Notes: generated from the letters alone by a model not told the origin. 55,913 nucleotides of DNA from Anaerolineaceae bacterium (GCA_017417055.1 JAFPZX010000191.1:1-55913); one strand, 5' to 3'; numbered from the stretch's first letter, positions 42,592-50,975 are shown. Numbers and translations are program-made.

Positions 42592-43056
42592 TCAATGTAT
42601 TATCGGCTCCTGAGAAAGACTTCTCGGAATTGAGAGTTCTTCTGCTGAGTTTTCCGGCGAAAGCTGAAGCCCATATACTGTCTTCAATCGGATAGCAGCT
42701 TCAAGCCATCCTTTTTTATGTCCATGTCCGTCCTTTACTGTATGGCAAAGCTCGTGGATGATCGTCCTTATAAGAGATAGATTAGGAACTGAATCATCCA
42801 AAAGCACCTTGTTGATTTCAATAATATGTGTTCCTGAAATTCTATCCGTAATACATCTTCCCCAGGCAGATCTCAGTAGTGGATTGACTCTTATTTCTGT
42901 CACTTTCCCTGTTTTAATTCCCGCGTGATCGCAAATCATCTCACACTCGTGCAGCGTACGTCTGAGCCGTTCATTCAGGATAGATTGAAATTCTGGCTCC
43001 TGCGGCTCTTCTTCGAGAAAGAGCGGCAGGATGGTTTGTATTATTGTAATGGTCAC
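42592..43056 (-). CDS. SprT-like zinc metalloprotease domain protein
   Basis: The 154-aa protein has the zinc motif HELCH at residues 101-105 in LIRTIIHELCHTVKDGHGHKKGW, with the third His a few residues on. SAWGRCITDRISGTHIIEINKVLLDDS is the SprT-type strand before it. SprT/Spartan-like proteins cleave DNA-bound proteins or crosslinks, which suits a replicating element. GTG 43056 is the start, behind GGAGG. Confidence 0.85.
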   Translation of the reverse strand: MTITIIQTILPLFLEEEPQEPEFQSILNERLRRTLHECEMICDHAGIKTGKVTEIRVNPLLRSAWGRCITDRISGTHIIEINKVLLDDSVPNLSLIRTIIHELCHTVKDGHGHKKGWLEAAIRLKTVYGLQLSPENSAEELSIPRSLSQEPIIH

Positions 43057-43073
43057 TGTTTCCTCCTTAACAA

Positions 43074-43107
43074 AGAACAGAGGTTCCTGTCATGGAGCCT
43101 CTGTTCT
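43074..43107 (-). terminator. leader hairpin 18 nt before the SprT-like gene
   Basis: A 14-bp stem (AGAACAGAGGTTCC and partner, one G-U pair) with a 6-nt loop. On the minus strand it is followed by TTGTTAAGGAGG. A long T run lies on the other side. Confidence 0.8.
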
Positions 43108-43182
43108 GACCTTTTTTTATTCTTCTATGGAATAGATCCGACTGATATATAATCAGTTAATGTCATATATGGTCCTTAAATA

Positions 43183-43800
43183 TCAATCTGGTAAGCCTGT
43201 CCAATCTGGTAAGCCTGTCCAATCTGGTAAGCCTGTCAAACAGAAATCATTTTCTTTTTCAAAATAATTCCTGTCATGATTCAGGTAAACCTCCATGTCA
43301 AGCCATAAGGCAGGCCGGACAGCAATCCTGAAAGAATTCGCAGTTCCCAGATATTGATTTATGGAGCCATCCGCATATACAAACAATGCCGTATCCCGGC
43401 GATAACCCGGTGATCGAAGCCACCAGAAATCCGAAAATTTTGATACTCTTTGGTATGAGAAATATTCAACGTATTCGCTTCCGGATAAAAGAAAGATACT
43501 GTCTTTTGTGTTATGGCCTCCAGGAGTTCCATATTCCGGATTGGGAAAATTCAGCAGATTCGTGCTGACGATACATCTTCTTTCAGCATCAGAAAAAGCG
43601 TATATTAAGAAGAAGTTATTCAGATATCTCCTGAGAGAACATCTTTCCCAGGTTGTTTTTCCGGGTCTTTCATGATAAATCCGTTTGTCTACTGCCATAT
43701 TAGAAAGCAGTAATGCTTTATTCCGGCGGATATCCAGAATGGTCCATTGAAGAGGATCCTTATCAATGGAACCCAAACTGATGATGTTTCCAATATTCAT
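43183..43800 (-). CDS. DUF6273 domain protein
   Basis: In the 205-aa protein PLQWTILDIRRNKALLLSNMAVDKRIYH, then TTWERCSLRRYLNNFFLIYAFSDAERRCIV, SIFLLSGSEY, FWWLRSPGYRRDTALFVYADGSIN and VRPALWLDM follow the DUF6273 pattern, common in Clostridia and often in surface or phage-like proteins. The C-terminus ends in three copies of the 6-residue unit TGLPDW, the stop codon falling inside the last unit. The function is unknown. Confidence 0.8.
   Translation of the reverse strand: MNIGNIISLGSIDKDPLQWTILDIRRNKALLLSNMAVDKRIYHERPGKTTWERCSLRRYLNNFFLIYAFSDAERRCIVSTNLLNFPNPEYGTPGGHNTKDSIFLLSGSEYVEYFSYQRVSKFSDFWWLRSPGYRRDTALFVYADGSINQYLGTANSFRIAVRPALWLDMEVYLNHDRNYFEKENDFCLTGLPDWTGLPDWTGLPD
43184..43237 (-). 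repeat. three tandem 18-nt repeats at the gene's 3' end
   Basis: Three exact copies of an 18-nt unit (43184-43201, 43202-43219, 43220-43237) encode TGLPDW. The stop TGA arises at the edge of the first copy, suggesting recent expansion by slippage. Confidence 0.9.
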
Positions 43801-43826
43801 ATTGATCTCCTAACATAAATAAGAAA

Positions 43827-43862
43827 AAGCGGACCGAATCTCAAATTCAGATCGGCCCGCTT
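43827..43862 (-). terminator. leader hairpin 27 nt before the DUF6273 gene
   Basis: An AAGCGG-x-CCGA stem with one mismatch and one bulge, followed on the minus strand by TTTTTC, TTATTTATG, then AGGAG and the ATG. Confidence 0.75.
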
Positions 43863-43879
43863 CCGGTGTGATATAACGG

Positions 43880-44431
43880 CTAATGTACTTTCAGAACATG
43901 AAGATCTTCTGATTCAAGTTCCTGTTTCACATCCCTTTTCCAATTCTTTTCGGATTTTGACTGTTTCGAAAGGATGCCATAAAAAAGCTCCTTCATACCG
44001 GCGCCCCAGAAACCATATTCATCGATCCGGGCATAATGACGGTTCTGTTCGGCATCCATCTGCCTGAAGAATCTGTCCATCCGGCTGTTTGCATTCATCC
44101 GTTCCTCAGGCGTATGCCGGTGGCAGAAATAATCCCGCCTCGCATCATGAAGTTCATCCAAATCCTGCTTTGTAATCCCGAGGATCTTTGACTCCTGTAC
44201 CCAGCGGGGAGCCTTCCACAGATCACGCTTTTCTCTTTTTGAAATTCCACGGCGGATCCTTACCGGGGGATGAAAAGCAAAGGTGCCATTCATAATGGAT
44301 GTCAGCAGACCTGGAATGTCCTCATCACTGTTAAAAATCATGTCTTCGATATATTCAACGGACTGTTTCTGATTCCAATCGTTTTTCTCGGCGAGTACCG
44401 CTGCGGCATTTTCAATCATATCGCTGTACAT
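43880..44431 (-). CDS. unknown 183-aa element protein
   Basis: The protein is soluble, charged and helical (ENAAAVLAEKNDWNQKQSVEYIEDMIFNSDE at the start; RMDRFFRQMDAEQNRHYARIDEYGFWGAGMKELFYGIL later). ATG 44431 is chosen for its AAAGGA Shine-Dalgarno; the frame also extends upstream into the end of the preceding gene. No family is recognised. Confidence 0.6.
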   Translation of the reverse strand: MYSDMIENAAAVLAEKNDWNQKQSVEYIEDMIFNSDEDIPGLLTSIMNGTFAFHPPVRIRRGISKREKRDLWKAPRWVQESKILGITKQDLDELHDARRDYFCHRHTPEERMNANSRMDRFFRQMDAEQNRHYARIDEYGFWGAGMKELFYGILSKQSKSEKNWKRDVKQELESEDLHVLKVH

Positions 44432-44451
44432 TTTTGGTTCCTTTCCACTCA

Positions 44452-44958
44452 TCATGCAAAATCCCAAAGAGGCAGCTGACGGATTGCATGCTCCTTATCC
44501 CATGCTGCGGTATAATCCACTGCTTCCTCTTTGGTCTTGAAAGGCAAACATGCTTCAATCGAAATTGTACAATCCGGAGTTTTACTCCGTTTCATGACAG
44601 TCTGCCTGGCTCTTTCAGGATCAGTCTCCTTGATCAGCATCCACCCGGTTTCCTGTTCATCGGAAAGTGTACCCGGCGTGTACCGGATTGCGTACCATTT
44701 TTCGTTTTCTCTCCGCCAGGCTTTTTTCCTTTCGATTCCGGCTTTCTTCCTCTTTTCAAAGTTGTTCCTGAGATCGTTATAGTTGACCCCGTACATGGCA
44801 GATGCAGTGTGCAGAGCATTCCAGAAATCACCGGATCGCTTCACCCTTGCGCACAGATAATTCAAAGCATCTCTCATATCCTTGCCGAAAGATTCATGGT
44901 ATTCCGGCTTTTTATTGCCATAAATGGCGTTGTATCCCCACACATAATTGTTTTCCAT
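44452..44958 (-). CDS. unknown 168-aa element protein
   Basis: The protein is soluble, with a basic helical middle (DLRNNFEKRKKAGIERKKAWRRENEKWYAIRY), a domain starting LSDEQETGWMLIKETDPERARQTV and a C-terminal FKTKEEAVDYTAAW stretch. No family is recognised. GGAGAAG precedes ATG 44958. It is followed at close range by the 183-aa gene. Confidence 0.6.
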   Translation of the reverse strand: MENNYVWGYNAIYGNKKPEYHESFGKDMRDALNYLCARVKRSGDFWNALHTASAMYGVNYNDLRNNFEKRKKAGIERKKAWRRENEKWYAIRYTPGTLSDEQETGWMLIKETDPERARQTVMKRSKTPDCTISIEACLPFKTKEEAVDYTAAWDKEHAIRQLPLWDFA

Positions 44959-44986
44959 GGGTTTCTTCTCCTATCTTTAAATACAA

Positions 44987-45024
44987 AACCGGTCGTACAG
45001 GTATGTTTATCTGTACGGCCGGTT
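44987..45024 (-). terminator. leader hairpin 29 nt before the 168-aa gene
   Basis: A 14-bp stem (AACCGGTCGTACAG and partner, one G-U pair) with a 10-nt loop, followed on the minus strand by TTTTGTATTTA. Confidence 0.88.
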
Positions 45025-45034
45025 GGTTTTTCAT

Positions 45035-45373
45035 TTAGAACGGGATATTCTCTTCATCCGGTTCATCAGTCTGTCCTGCAAAAAATTCTATGAACGGTTC
45101 ACGCAAATCATCTCCGCTGCTGTACCAGCTTCCGGTTCCGACATACTCGGTTTCATTCCGTCCAAAATCAACGGTTCCTTCATATCGGTACCGGACCTTT
45201 CCGGTAATGGAGTGCTTTTCACACCATAAGCGGAGCTGTTCCGGGAGCATGGATTCCGGGTCTTCTCCGGATATGACGCAGTGGATCAGCTCTTCCTTCA
45301 CTTTCCCGAGAACATCGGGAAATGACAGTGCGACATCAATGATACCGATCGGCATCGCGGCATTGGCGTTCAT
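45035..45373 (-). CDS. unknown 112-aa element protein
   Basis: A soluble acidic protein: IGIIDVALSFPDVLGKVKEELIHCVISGEDPESMLPEQLRLWCEKHSITGKVRYRYEGTVDFGRN, then an acidic tail ending NIPF. The ATG overlaps the stop of the DUF3846 gene, so the two are coupled. GGAGG precedes the ATG. No family is recognised. Confidence 0.6.
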   Translation of the reverse strand: MNANAAMPIGIIDVALSFPDVLGKVKEELIHCVISGEDPESMLPEQLRLWCEKHSITGKVRYRYEGTVDFGRNETEYVGTGSWYSSGDDLREPFIEFFAGQTDEPDEENIPF

Positions 45374-45792
45374 TTTTCCTCCAGAAAATACCATTGGGCA
45401 GTTGTTTCGGGTTTCCATTCAAAGTTTGGATCGATGAGTATGCCGTTCCCGATCCTTGCGAAGCGAGCCGGCGGATACTGCACTGAGAACATTCGGATCG
45501 CTTCCTGGACCTGTTCATCGGTAAGGGAGACGGATGCGCCTTCATCATCATGTCCGATCGCTATGATCGGTCCACAGACGATATCCTGAAGCTTCGGAAA
45601 AAAGCGGTTGCATTCCAGATTAATAAGTTTTCCTTCCTCATTGCAGAACAGGTCGATTTCGGATTCTGTCGTTTCAAACAGTTCAATGTATCCACCGACG
45701 ATCTGCTGCATATCCTTCAGTGAATCGGAAATAAAAGATATGACCGGGAGTTTTCCCGGTTCAACTACCACGATACGAATTTTTTCTGACAT
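45370..45792 (-). CDS. DUF3846 domain protein
   Basis: The 140-aa protein follows DUF3846 closely: IRIVVVEPGKLPVISFISDSLKDMQQIVGGYIELFE, then LFCNEEGKLINLECNRFFPKLQDIVCGPIIAIGHDDEGASVSLTDEQVQEAI. The family is frequent on plasmids, ICEs and phages of Bacillota and has no known biochemical role. GGAGG precedes ATG 45792. Confidence 0.88.
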   Translation of the reverse strand: MSEKIRIVVVEPGKLPVISFISDSLKDMQQIVGGYIELFETTESEIDLFCNEEGKLINLECNRFFPKLQDIVCGPIIAIGHDDEGASVSLTDEQVQEAIRMFSVQYPPARFARIGNGILIDPNFEWKPETTAQWYFLEEK

Positions 45793-45820
45793 TTTTTCCT
45801 CCAGTCAATTTCGTAAAAAA

Positions 45821-45844
45821 ATCCGGATAAACGCTTATCCGGAT
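45821..45844 (-). terminator. leader hairpin 29 nt before the DUF3846 gene
   Basis: A perfect 10-bp stem (ATCCGGATAA and partner) with an ACGC loop, eight bases after the upstream stop codon and followed on the minus strand by seven Ts. Confidence 0.88.
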
Positions 45845-45851
45845 AAAGTCA

Positions 45852-46136
45852 TCAGATATCCAGTTCCAGCCGTCTTTCAAATTCGGCAAGGATATCTTCC
45901 CTTAGCATCTGCCGCTCGGCGTCTTCGCCATATTCCTTCTTCATCCGGCTGCGCTTTCTATGGCTCTGCATTCCCAGCGTACAGAAATACCTCGCAGCAA
46001 CGGACTTCGAGAGATTATGTTTCCGGCAGAACTTTTCGAGCATATCGTTTTCCTTCGGATAAAGACCGAGATGAAAATCTACAAGTGTTTCACCTTCAAC
46101 CTTTCTATTGTGAATAAATTCTCCGAGGGTAATCAT
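45852..46136 (-). CDS. unknown 94-aa helical protein
   Basis: A basic helical protein with a possible helix-turn-helix or RHH-like core (KENDMLEKFCRKHNLSKSVAARYFCTLGM) and a basic stretch (HRKRSRMKKEYGED). DNA binding is possible but not shown. It starts 12 nt after the 69-aa gene and is probably cotranscribed with it. Confidence 0.6.
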   Translation of the reverse strand: MITLGEFIHNRKVEGETLVDFHLGLYPKENDMLEKFCRKHNLSKSVAARYFCTLGMQSHRKRSRMKKEYGEDAERQMLREDILAEFERRLELDI

Positions 46137-46147
46137 TCGCAGACTCC

Positions 46148-46357
46148 TCAGGCAAATACCAGCCTGTTCAAACCGGAAATACGTCTGGGCAGGTCTTCGG
46201 ACGAGATCGTCAGAATGATGTCACGGTCCTTGTATTCCCCTTTTGCCAGGGATTCCGCTGTTTCCTTTACAAGCTGGTTTTCCCGCAGCATGTAACCGCT
46301 TTCTACGAACTCAAGAATTGCCCATCTGTTCGGGCATGCTGTATTGTTTTCTGTCAT
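46148..46357 (-). CDS. unknown 69-aa protein
   Basis: A small soluble protein (MTENNTACPNRWAILEFVES..., then GEYKDRDIILTISSEDLPRRISGL). ATG 46357 has AGGAG in front; the longer frame upstream would run through the leader hairpin and is rejected. The function is unknown. Confidence 0.6.
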   Translation of the reverse strand: MTENNTACPNRWAILEFVESGYMLRENQLVKETAESLAKGEYKDRDIILTISSEDLPRRISGLNRLVFA

Positions 46358-46384
46358 TTTTTCTCCTGTATGATTAATACAAAA

Positions 46385-46418
46385 CGGGGGAAGCCTCACT
46401 ATCTGTAAGCTTCCCCCG
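46385..46418 (-). terminator. leader hairpin 28 nt before the 69-aa gene
   Basis: A perfect 10-bp stem (CGGGGGAAGC and partner) with a 14-nt loop, 14 nt after the PcfJ-like gene's stop and followed on the minus strand by TTTTGTATTAAT. Confidence 0.88.
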
Positions 46419-46431
46419 CATAAGATCACGA

Positions 46432-47832
46432 TCAGTCTTCTGAGCTATAATCAAGAAGACTGACTTGTTTCGGCTTTCTGAACGAATCGAAAAACCAGGT
46501 GTCAACAGCTTCATGCTGCTCTGCTGTCGGAGTTTTATTGAACCTGGCTTTGACTTGAACCAGTCGTCCGTCCCGGACTTCTATCGTAACGAGTGACCGT
46601 TCCGGATCCTTACGCAGCCGCATAAAGAAGATCATGGTATGGCCGTTGGCCACCCTGTCGATATAAGAAGCGACACAGTTGCTCTGCATCTGTCCTTCAT
46701 CAATCATATCTTTCGGAGTTTTCGGCGCAATGATCATATATTTTCCGACCTTGCCTTCATAGATCCGAAGCCGGTTGTAGACGCTGCTGAAATTCCTGAT
46801 TTGCTGGGCTTCCTGCAGTTTAGCCACTTTATAACTAAGAGCGTTTTCATCCGATGCCAGATATTCCGAGTATTTCTTCTGGATTTTCCCGTATACCTGA
46901 AGCTGCATGTCAAGGTAGTCGTCCCAGGATTGGACAAAATTCCGGGGATTGTCGGCATATCCTTGTCTCGTGCATTCGCAGAAACTATAGTCAACGAATT
47001 CAGACAAGGCGAAACTGGTCTTCTGTATTGTCGGGCTGCTTTCAAAGTTTTCCGGCATATAAGCCACCGGAGTCTCAAGATAGGATCGGATAAACTGCTT
47101 TACACCCTCAATACCCCAGTTGTCAAAAAGCCAGTCGTAAACGGTTTTTGTATTCCGCCAGGTGTAATAGTGGTTGTGCTGCTCATATGTCCGCAGTAAA
47201 ACTTGAAACATGCTTCCGATTTTTCCATCTGTTCGTCCGGTTTCGAGACAGGCTGCAAGACCGTCTTTTACATCGCTTCGCGGAAAAATCTCAGCGGCAC
47301 ATTCGAATACTGTCTTCGCGCGTTTGAAATCCACTTTATGAAGTTCAGTATTCATTGGACTTCTGTATCTTGCTTTTCTGTGATGCTCGACGTATCCTTC
47401 TATTCCGCTGAAGGTAAGCATATTTTTGCAGAAATACAGACGGATCGTTTCATCGCTGACGGCAGATATGAAGTTTTCAGCAAAGTCTTTGGTTCTGTCC
47501 AGTCCTGTGATCCAAAAAGGAGTATTACCTGAATCATCGCTCAGATCCAGAAGACCGTCCTTTGGAACATCGTTCAAAAACTTTGTAAGAGCAGAGGAAT
47601 CCAACTGGTCCGTTTCACCAGTAGATTCATTTTTGATATAAAACTGCCCCTTGGAACATATGCACACGAACAGGTAGTTCGCCTTTGCCCCTTTTTTTCT
47701 TACGGCAAAGTCAGGCCCGGAGACCGTCACGATCTCATATTCAGCCGGCTTACGCGGAGCTTTTTTGGCTTTTGGCCGGGCTTCAATGACTGCCTCATCA
47801 CTCAGGATGAGATCTTTGATTGTTGTTTCCAT
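46432..47832 (-). CDS. PcfJ-like protein
   Basis: In the 466-aa protein the C-terminal third follows the PcfJ-like domain first seen on the pheromone-responsive enterococcal plasmid pCF10: YMIIAPKTPKDMIDEGQMQSNCVASYIDRVANGHTMIFFMRL, then SLVTIEVRDGRLVQVKARFNKTPTAEQHEAVDTWF. The N-terminal part is unassigned. The family is common on conjugative plasmids and ICEs of Bacillota, and its role is unclear. This is one of the best indicators of element origin. AGGAG precedes ATG 47832. Confidence 0.88.
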   Translation of the reverse strand: METTIKDLILSDEAVIEARPKAKKAPRKPAEYEIVTVSGPDFAVRKKGAKANYLFVCICSKGQFYIKNESTGETDQLDSSALTKFLNDVPKDGLLDLSDDSGNTPFWITGLDRTKDFAENFISAVSDETIRLYFCKNMLTFSGIEGYVEHHRKARYRSPMNTELHKVDFKRAKTVFECAAEIFPRSDVKDGLAACLETGRTDGKIGSMFQVLLRTYEQHNHYYTWRNTKTVYDWLFDNWGIEGVKQFIRSYLETPVAYMPENFESSPTIQKTSFALSEFVDYSFCECTRQGYADNPRNFVQSWDDYLDMQLQVYGKIQKKYSEYLASDENALSYKVAKLQEAQQIRNFSSVYNRLRIYEGKVGKYMIIAPKTPKDMIDEGQMQSNCVASYIDRVANGHTMIFFMRLRKDPERSLVTIEVRDGRLVQVKARFNKTPTAEQHEAVDTWFFDSFRKPKQVSLLDYSSED

Positions 47833-47856
47833 AATTGTTCTCCTGAAATAAAAAAA

Positions 47857-47877
47857 GCATCCCGGGATTCAGGATGC
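47857..47877 (-). terminator. leader hairpin 25 nt before the PcfJ-like gene
   Basis: A 6-bp GCATCC/GGATGC stem with a 9-nt loop, followed on the minus strand by seven Ts and ATTTCAGGAG. Confidence 0.75.
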
Positions 47878-47903
47878 CTGGTTTTGCTGCCTGTTTTTTC
47901 AGG

Positions 47904-48119
47904 TCAGCATTCAACTCTGAACTTTAAAACTTCGTCGATTTCCGATTCCAGCTCAGCTGCTGTTTCATTCAGCTTCTTATAACAGAGATCCGCGTCAATA
48001 ACCGAATCCTCAGCTGCGATTTTCAGAATGAGAGCGGACTCTCTTGCAGCATAATCATTCTCTGACTTTGCGAATGCTTTCAGAAAAGCCAATGTATAAA
48101 ATTCGTTCTCAAGTATCAT
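47904..48119 (-). CDS. unknown 71-aa helical protein
   Basis: An all-helical acidic protein (YTLAFLKAFAKSENDYAARESALILKIAAED...LNETAAELESEIDEVLKF), likely coiled-coil. GGAGG precedes ATG 48119, 18 nt after the 161-aa gene. The function is unknown. Confidence 0.6.
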   Translation of the reverse strand: MILENEFYTLAFLKAFAKSENDYAARESALILKIAAEDSVIDADLCYKKLNETAAELESEIDEVLKFRVEC

Positions 48120-48137
48120 TTTTCCTCCAAATTATTA

Positions 48138-48623
48138 TTAATTGCCCAGACAGAAAACTGTTTCTGTAAAGTCGACACCAACCGGCAGTGTACAGCGATC
48201 AATTTCCTCTTTGATATCTGTACTCAAATCAACCGCACTGTTTATAAGGTCAATCAGCCACTGCTGTTCATCATGCCCTATTTCCGGTTTGAATACGCGG
48301 AACATATAAAATGAAATTCCGTTACGGAGATCCATTCCGCTGCTTCGCAGATCACCGTCATCGTCCACATAAAACCGGTGGAAGGAATCGATCGGTTCAA
48401 AACATGATGCAAGCATATGCCCGGACAGCTCCCAGCATGATGGCATCAGGTTTCCGCAGCCATCGCTGATTTCCGCTATCGCGATAACAGGTTCTTCATA
48501 TTCAATCTCAGGGATTGATTCATAAAAGGCCTCTCCTCTTGCGTAAAGCACATCCTGCAATTCAACGCCGGTAAGTCCCACAGTATCTTCCGGAAGATCT
48601 GTTTCATCGTAAAGAATTATCAT
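48138..48623 (-). CDS. unknown 161-aa element protein under the shared upstream element
   Basis: A soluble, strongly acidic protein (MIILYDETDLPEDTVGLTGVELQDVLYARGEAFYESIPEIEYEEP, then LASCFEPIDSFHRFYVDDDGDLRSSGMDLRNG). No family is recognised. GAAAGGAAAA precedes ATG 48623. The 39-nt shared element lies 88 nt upstream, which suggests its own promoter. Confidence 0.6.
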   Translation of the reverse strand: MIILYDETDLPEDTVGLTGVELQDVLYARGEAFYESIPEIEYEEPVIAIAEISDGCGNLMPSCWELSGHMLASCFEPIDSFHRFYVDDDGDLRSSGMDLRNGISFYMFRVFKPEIGHDEQQWLIDLINSAVDLSTDIKEEIDRCTLPVGVDFTETVFCLGN

Positions 48624-48672
48624 ATTTGTTTTCCTTTCATTTATGGCTCCAATTCAATCCTGTTGCAGCTCG

Positions 48673-48711
48673 AAAATATCAATATGTATTTCTATCTAGA
48701 GTATTTTCAAA
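48673..48711 (-). promoter_or_regulatory. shared 39-nt upstream element, copy 2
   Basis: On the minus strand this sequence equals the one at 30845-30883 at 38 of 39 positions, starting TTTGAAAATACTCTAGATAG. It lies just after the DUF4314 stop and points at the 161-aa gene. The similar distance to the start codon in both copies argues for a promoter or operator. Confidence 0.65.
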
Positions 48712-48717
48712 TGACCA

Positions 48718-48939
48718 TCAGGAAACGATATCAAAAGAGTCCACATCAGGAAGCAATCCAAGGTATCTTCCGTTGTCGAACTTACAGTGAATTACTCCTG
48801 CGTCATCCACGTGCTCCACGGAACCTTCAATTCCCGGTTCAATAGGATATGGGTCATCCATCCTTTTAACAACTATCCTGACACCGGGTTTAAAAAGCGT
48901 TCTCAGGTATGCGACGGAGTTTTTTCCATAATCACTCAT
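48718..48939 (-). CDS. DUF4314 domain protein
   Basis: The 73-aa protein follows the small DUF4314 family: YLRTLFKPGVRIVVKRMDDPYPIEPGIEGSVEHVDDAGVIHCKFDNGRYLGLLPDVDSFDI. It is an SH3-like beta protein found on plasmids and phages of Bacillota, with unknown function. GAAAGGAAAA precedes ATG 48939. Confidence 0.9.
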   Translation of the reverse strand: MSDYGKNSVAYLRTLFKPGVRIVVKRMDDPYPIEPGIEGSVEHVDDAGVIHCKFDNGRYLGLLPDVDSFDIVS

Positions 48940-49007
48940 GATTTTTCCTTTCTCTTTGAAAATTTGGCTTGAACTCTGTTTTCTTCAGCCTTAATAAATA
49001 AATACAA

Positions 49008-49037
49008 AAAGGAGCCCGCATGTTTTCGAGCTCCTTT
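49008..49037 (-). terminator. hairpin upstream of the DUF4314 gene
   Basis: An 8-bp stem (AAAGGAGC and partner) with a 14-nt loop, 13 nt after the 418-aa gene's stop, followed on the minus strand by TTTTTGTATTTATT. It is 69 nt from the next ATG, so a separate promoter could fit here, unlike at the other hairpins. Confidence 0.75.
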
Positions 49038-49049
49038 CTTTCGCTGTGA

Positions 49050-50306
49050 TCAAAAATTCCGGGAAACTTTTTCAAGCATCATCGTCTGCATCGCCTTTGC
49101 AGTTCTCAGAGAGTCTTCCAATTCTTCTTTGAGCTCCTGAAGACGTGACAAGGCAAGATTTGCATCTCCGCTTTGAACAAGAACTGCCATCTCAGTGGTC
49201 AGCGCATCGACCTGAATCGATTTCACGACTTCATCAATACTGTCAGATACCAGTCGGTTCATCACATTGACATCCCGCTGGGTTATTACGCATCCAGAAT
49301 CAAGTATTCTGTCCAGATGGGAGATGACCCTGTCAACAGATCCTCTGGTTCCTTTGTGCTTTTTGACGATATTCAGCTGATTCCGAAGTTTTCTGTATAC
49401 CGGGCCTTTAGCTGAGTCGCTGTCGGTTGCATCTTCCAATGTCTTTGCGAGGTCTCCCAGACGCATTTCTATTTCAGCATTTACCGCGTCAACTGTTCCC
49501 ATTCTGGATTCTCGCTGGAAACGGCTTTTGATTTCTTCAATATCCGGAATATCAGGATCTCCGAGAAGATTCAGTTGCTGCGGACTTCCATTCATTCGCT
49601 GTCTGGATGCATTCTGCCTCATTTTTTCGGCGATATTCATGACGACCGGATGGTAGTCTTTTTCCTGAAGAAAAACATCAATACGGATTTTCTCGTGAAG
49701 CTGGTCTCGACGAATGAATTTTTCATTGAACGCATTGACTGCAGAGGCAACGTAATCTGCCTGAGAAATATTCATAGATCCGGGTTTTCTGGTATCGTAA
49801 TCCTGCCAGGTTTTTTCTGCCGCTTTCTGAATATTTGACGCTGATACGCTGCGAATGCTCCAGTAATCCCGGTAGATTTCCTCGACCACATTGCTGTATT
49901 CATTCTGCAGATCCCTGATCTTTTGTGCAAATTCCGCAAGACCTTCGTTCGGGATCCACCAGCAAAACTTGCCATTTGCTCCAATTTGGATTCCTCCGGC
50001 ATTTCTCGCGATGGTATCCTTCTTGGCGGAGATTCGTCTCAACTCAAGAATGAATCTCTTATCGATCAGGTATCCACTAGTTGTTTCATAGCACTGTGAC
50101 CTGGGATCGTCTTCTGAGATTCCGATTTCTGCAAGCAAAGCTTTTGTTGAAAAAACGGCTAAACCCCGTATGACAATGTTGAATACGGCTCCGTTGATCT
50201 GAGCTTCCAGATCCTGCCCATTGATAAGACTGTCGAGAACGTCGATCTGGTCAGATGCATTCATTCCTGAAAGAGCTGACACCAGTTGTTCAATAAAACT
50301 GCACAT
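49050..50306 (-). CDS. unknown 418-aa helical protein
   Basis: A mostly helical soluble protein. A middle segment (ELRRISAKKDTIARNAGGIQIGANGKFCWWIPNEGLAEFAQKI) may be a small conserved core, and the long C-terminal part is coiled-coil-like (EMAVLVQSGDANLALSRLQELKEELEDSLRTAKAMQ). It resembles large helical proteins of unknown function on phages and plasmids, but I cannot name the family. AGGAG precedes ATG 50306. Confidence 0.65.
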   Translation of the reverse strand: MCSFIEQLVSALSGMNASDQIDVLDSLINGQDLEAQINGAVFNIVIRGLAVFSTKALLAEIGISEDDPRSQCYETTSGYLIDKRFILELRRISAKKDTIARNAGGIQIGANGKFCWWIPNEGLAEFAQKIRDLQNEYSNVVEEIYRDYWSIRSVSASNIQKAAEKTWQDYDTRKPGSMNISQADYVASAVNAFNEKFIRRDQLHEKIRIDVFLQEKDYHPVVMNIAEKMRQNASRQRMNGSPQQLNLLGDPDIPDIEEIKSRFQRESRMGTVDAVNAEIEMRLGDLAKTLEDATDSDSAKGPVYRKLRNQLNIVKKHKGTRGSVDRVISHLDRILDSGCVITQRDVNVMNRLVSDSIDEVVKSIQVDALTTEMAVLVQSGDANLALSRLQELKEELEDSLRTAKAMQTMMLEKVSRNF

Positions 50307-50328
50307 TTTATTCTCCTGAATAACAAAA

Positions 50329-50353
50329 AAGCCGCCTCACGTTGAGACGGCTT
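50329..50353 (-). terminator. leader hairpin 23 nt before the 418-aa gene
   Basis: An 11-pair-position stem (AAGCCGCCTCA and partner, one mismatch) with a 3-nt loop, followed on the minus strand by seven Ts and GTTATTCAGGAG. Confidence 0.85.
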
Positions 50354-50378
50354 GTGAAATGATTTGATAAGTCTTGGT

Positions 50379-50975
50379 TTATTCCTTATCCCAATTCAGT
50401 TCGTCGACACTGCTTGCCTTCTGATCAGCTGTATGAAGCCAGAATACCAGCGGATATTTACCGATTGCGTCATTGAAAGATCGGCTGCCGCCTTTAACAC
50501 GGTCATCGAAACCGCCCATATGCCAGTTCACTGCCAAGGCTTCCTCATCAGTCAGCTTCATGAACCGGCTGATATACCAGACGCTTTTTTCACCATGTCC
50601 AAAAGGGAAGCTGTCGGCATAAGCATAACCGTTGTAAGTTTCCCATTTGTTTGTCTCAGTATTGAGCCGGCGTTTCTGAATCGAACTGTAAAAGTTTACT
50701 TTCGTCAAATCATGCAGCAGTCCGCAGATGGACACAGTTTCATCCTTGAAGCCAAGGTTCAGCCGGCGATTGAACATATCAAGATTATTCCTGACATTCA
50801 AACTGTGAATAAGAAGACCGCTTCCACAAGCAAGATGATTTGCCGCAGAAGCAGGAGCAGTATAGAAATCAGTTTCAGTTTCGATCCATTTGAGAAGGTC
50901 TTCAGCGCCATCTCTTTTGATGAGACTGAAATTGATTCTGAACGATTCAATTGCTTTTTCAATGTTGATTTTCAT
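50379..50975 (-). CDS. HD-domain hydrolase
   Basis: In the 198-aa protein HD metal-binding residues are visible in LLIHSLNVRNNL (His) and VSICGLLHDLTKVNFY (His-Asp), with later ligands in HGEKSVWYIS and AVNWHMGGFDD. This is the YqeK/phage-type HD phosphohydrolase layout. It may act on nucleotides or oligonucleotides. ATG 50975 (Shine-Dalgarno GGAG) overlaps the end of the primase gene by 17 nt. Confidence 0.82.
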   Translation of the reverse strand: MKINIEKAIESFRINFSLIKRDGAEDLLKWIETETDFYTAPASAANHLACGSGLLIHSLNVRNNLDMFNRRLNLGFKDETVSICGLLHDLTKVNFYSSIQKRRLNTETNKWETYNGYAYADSFPFGHGEKSVWYISRFMKLTDEEALAVNWHMGGFDDRVKGGSRSFNDAIGKYPLVFWLHTADQKASSVDELNWDKE

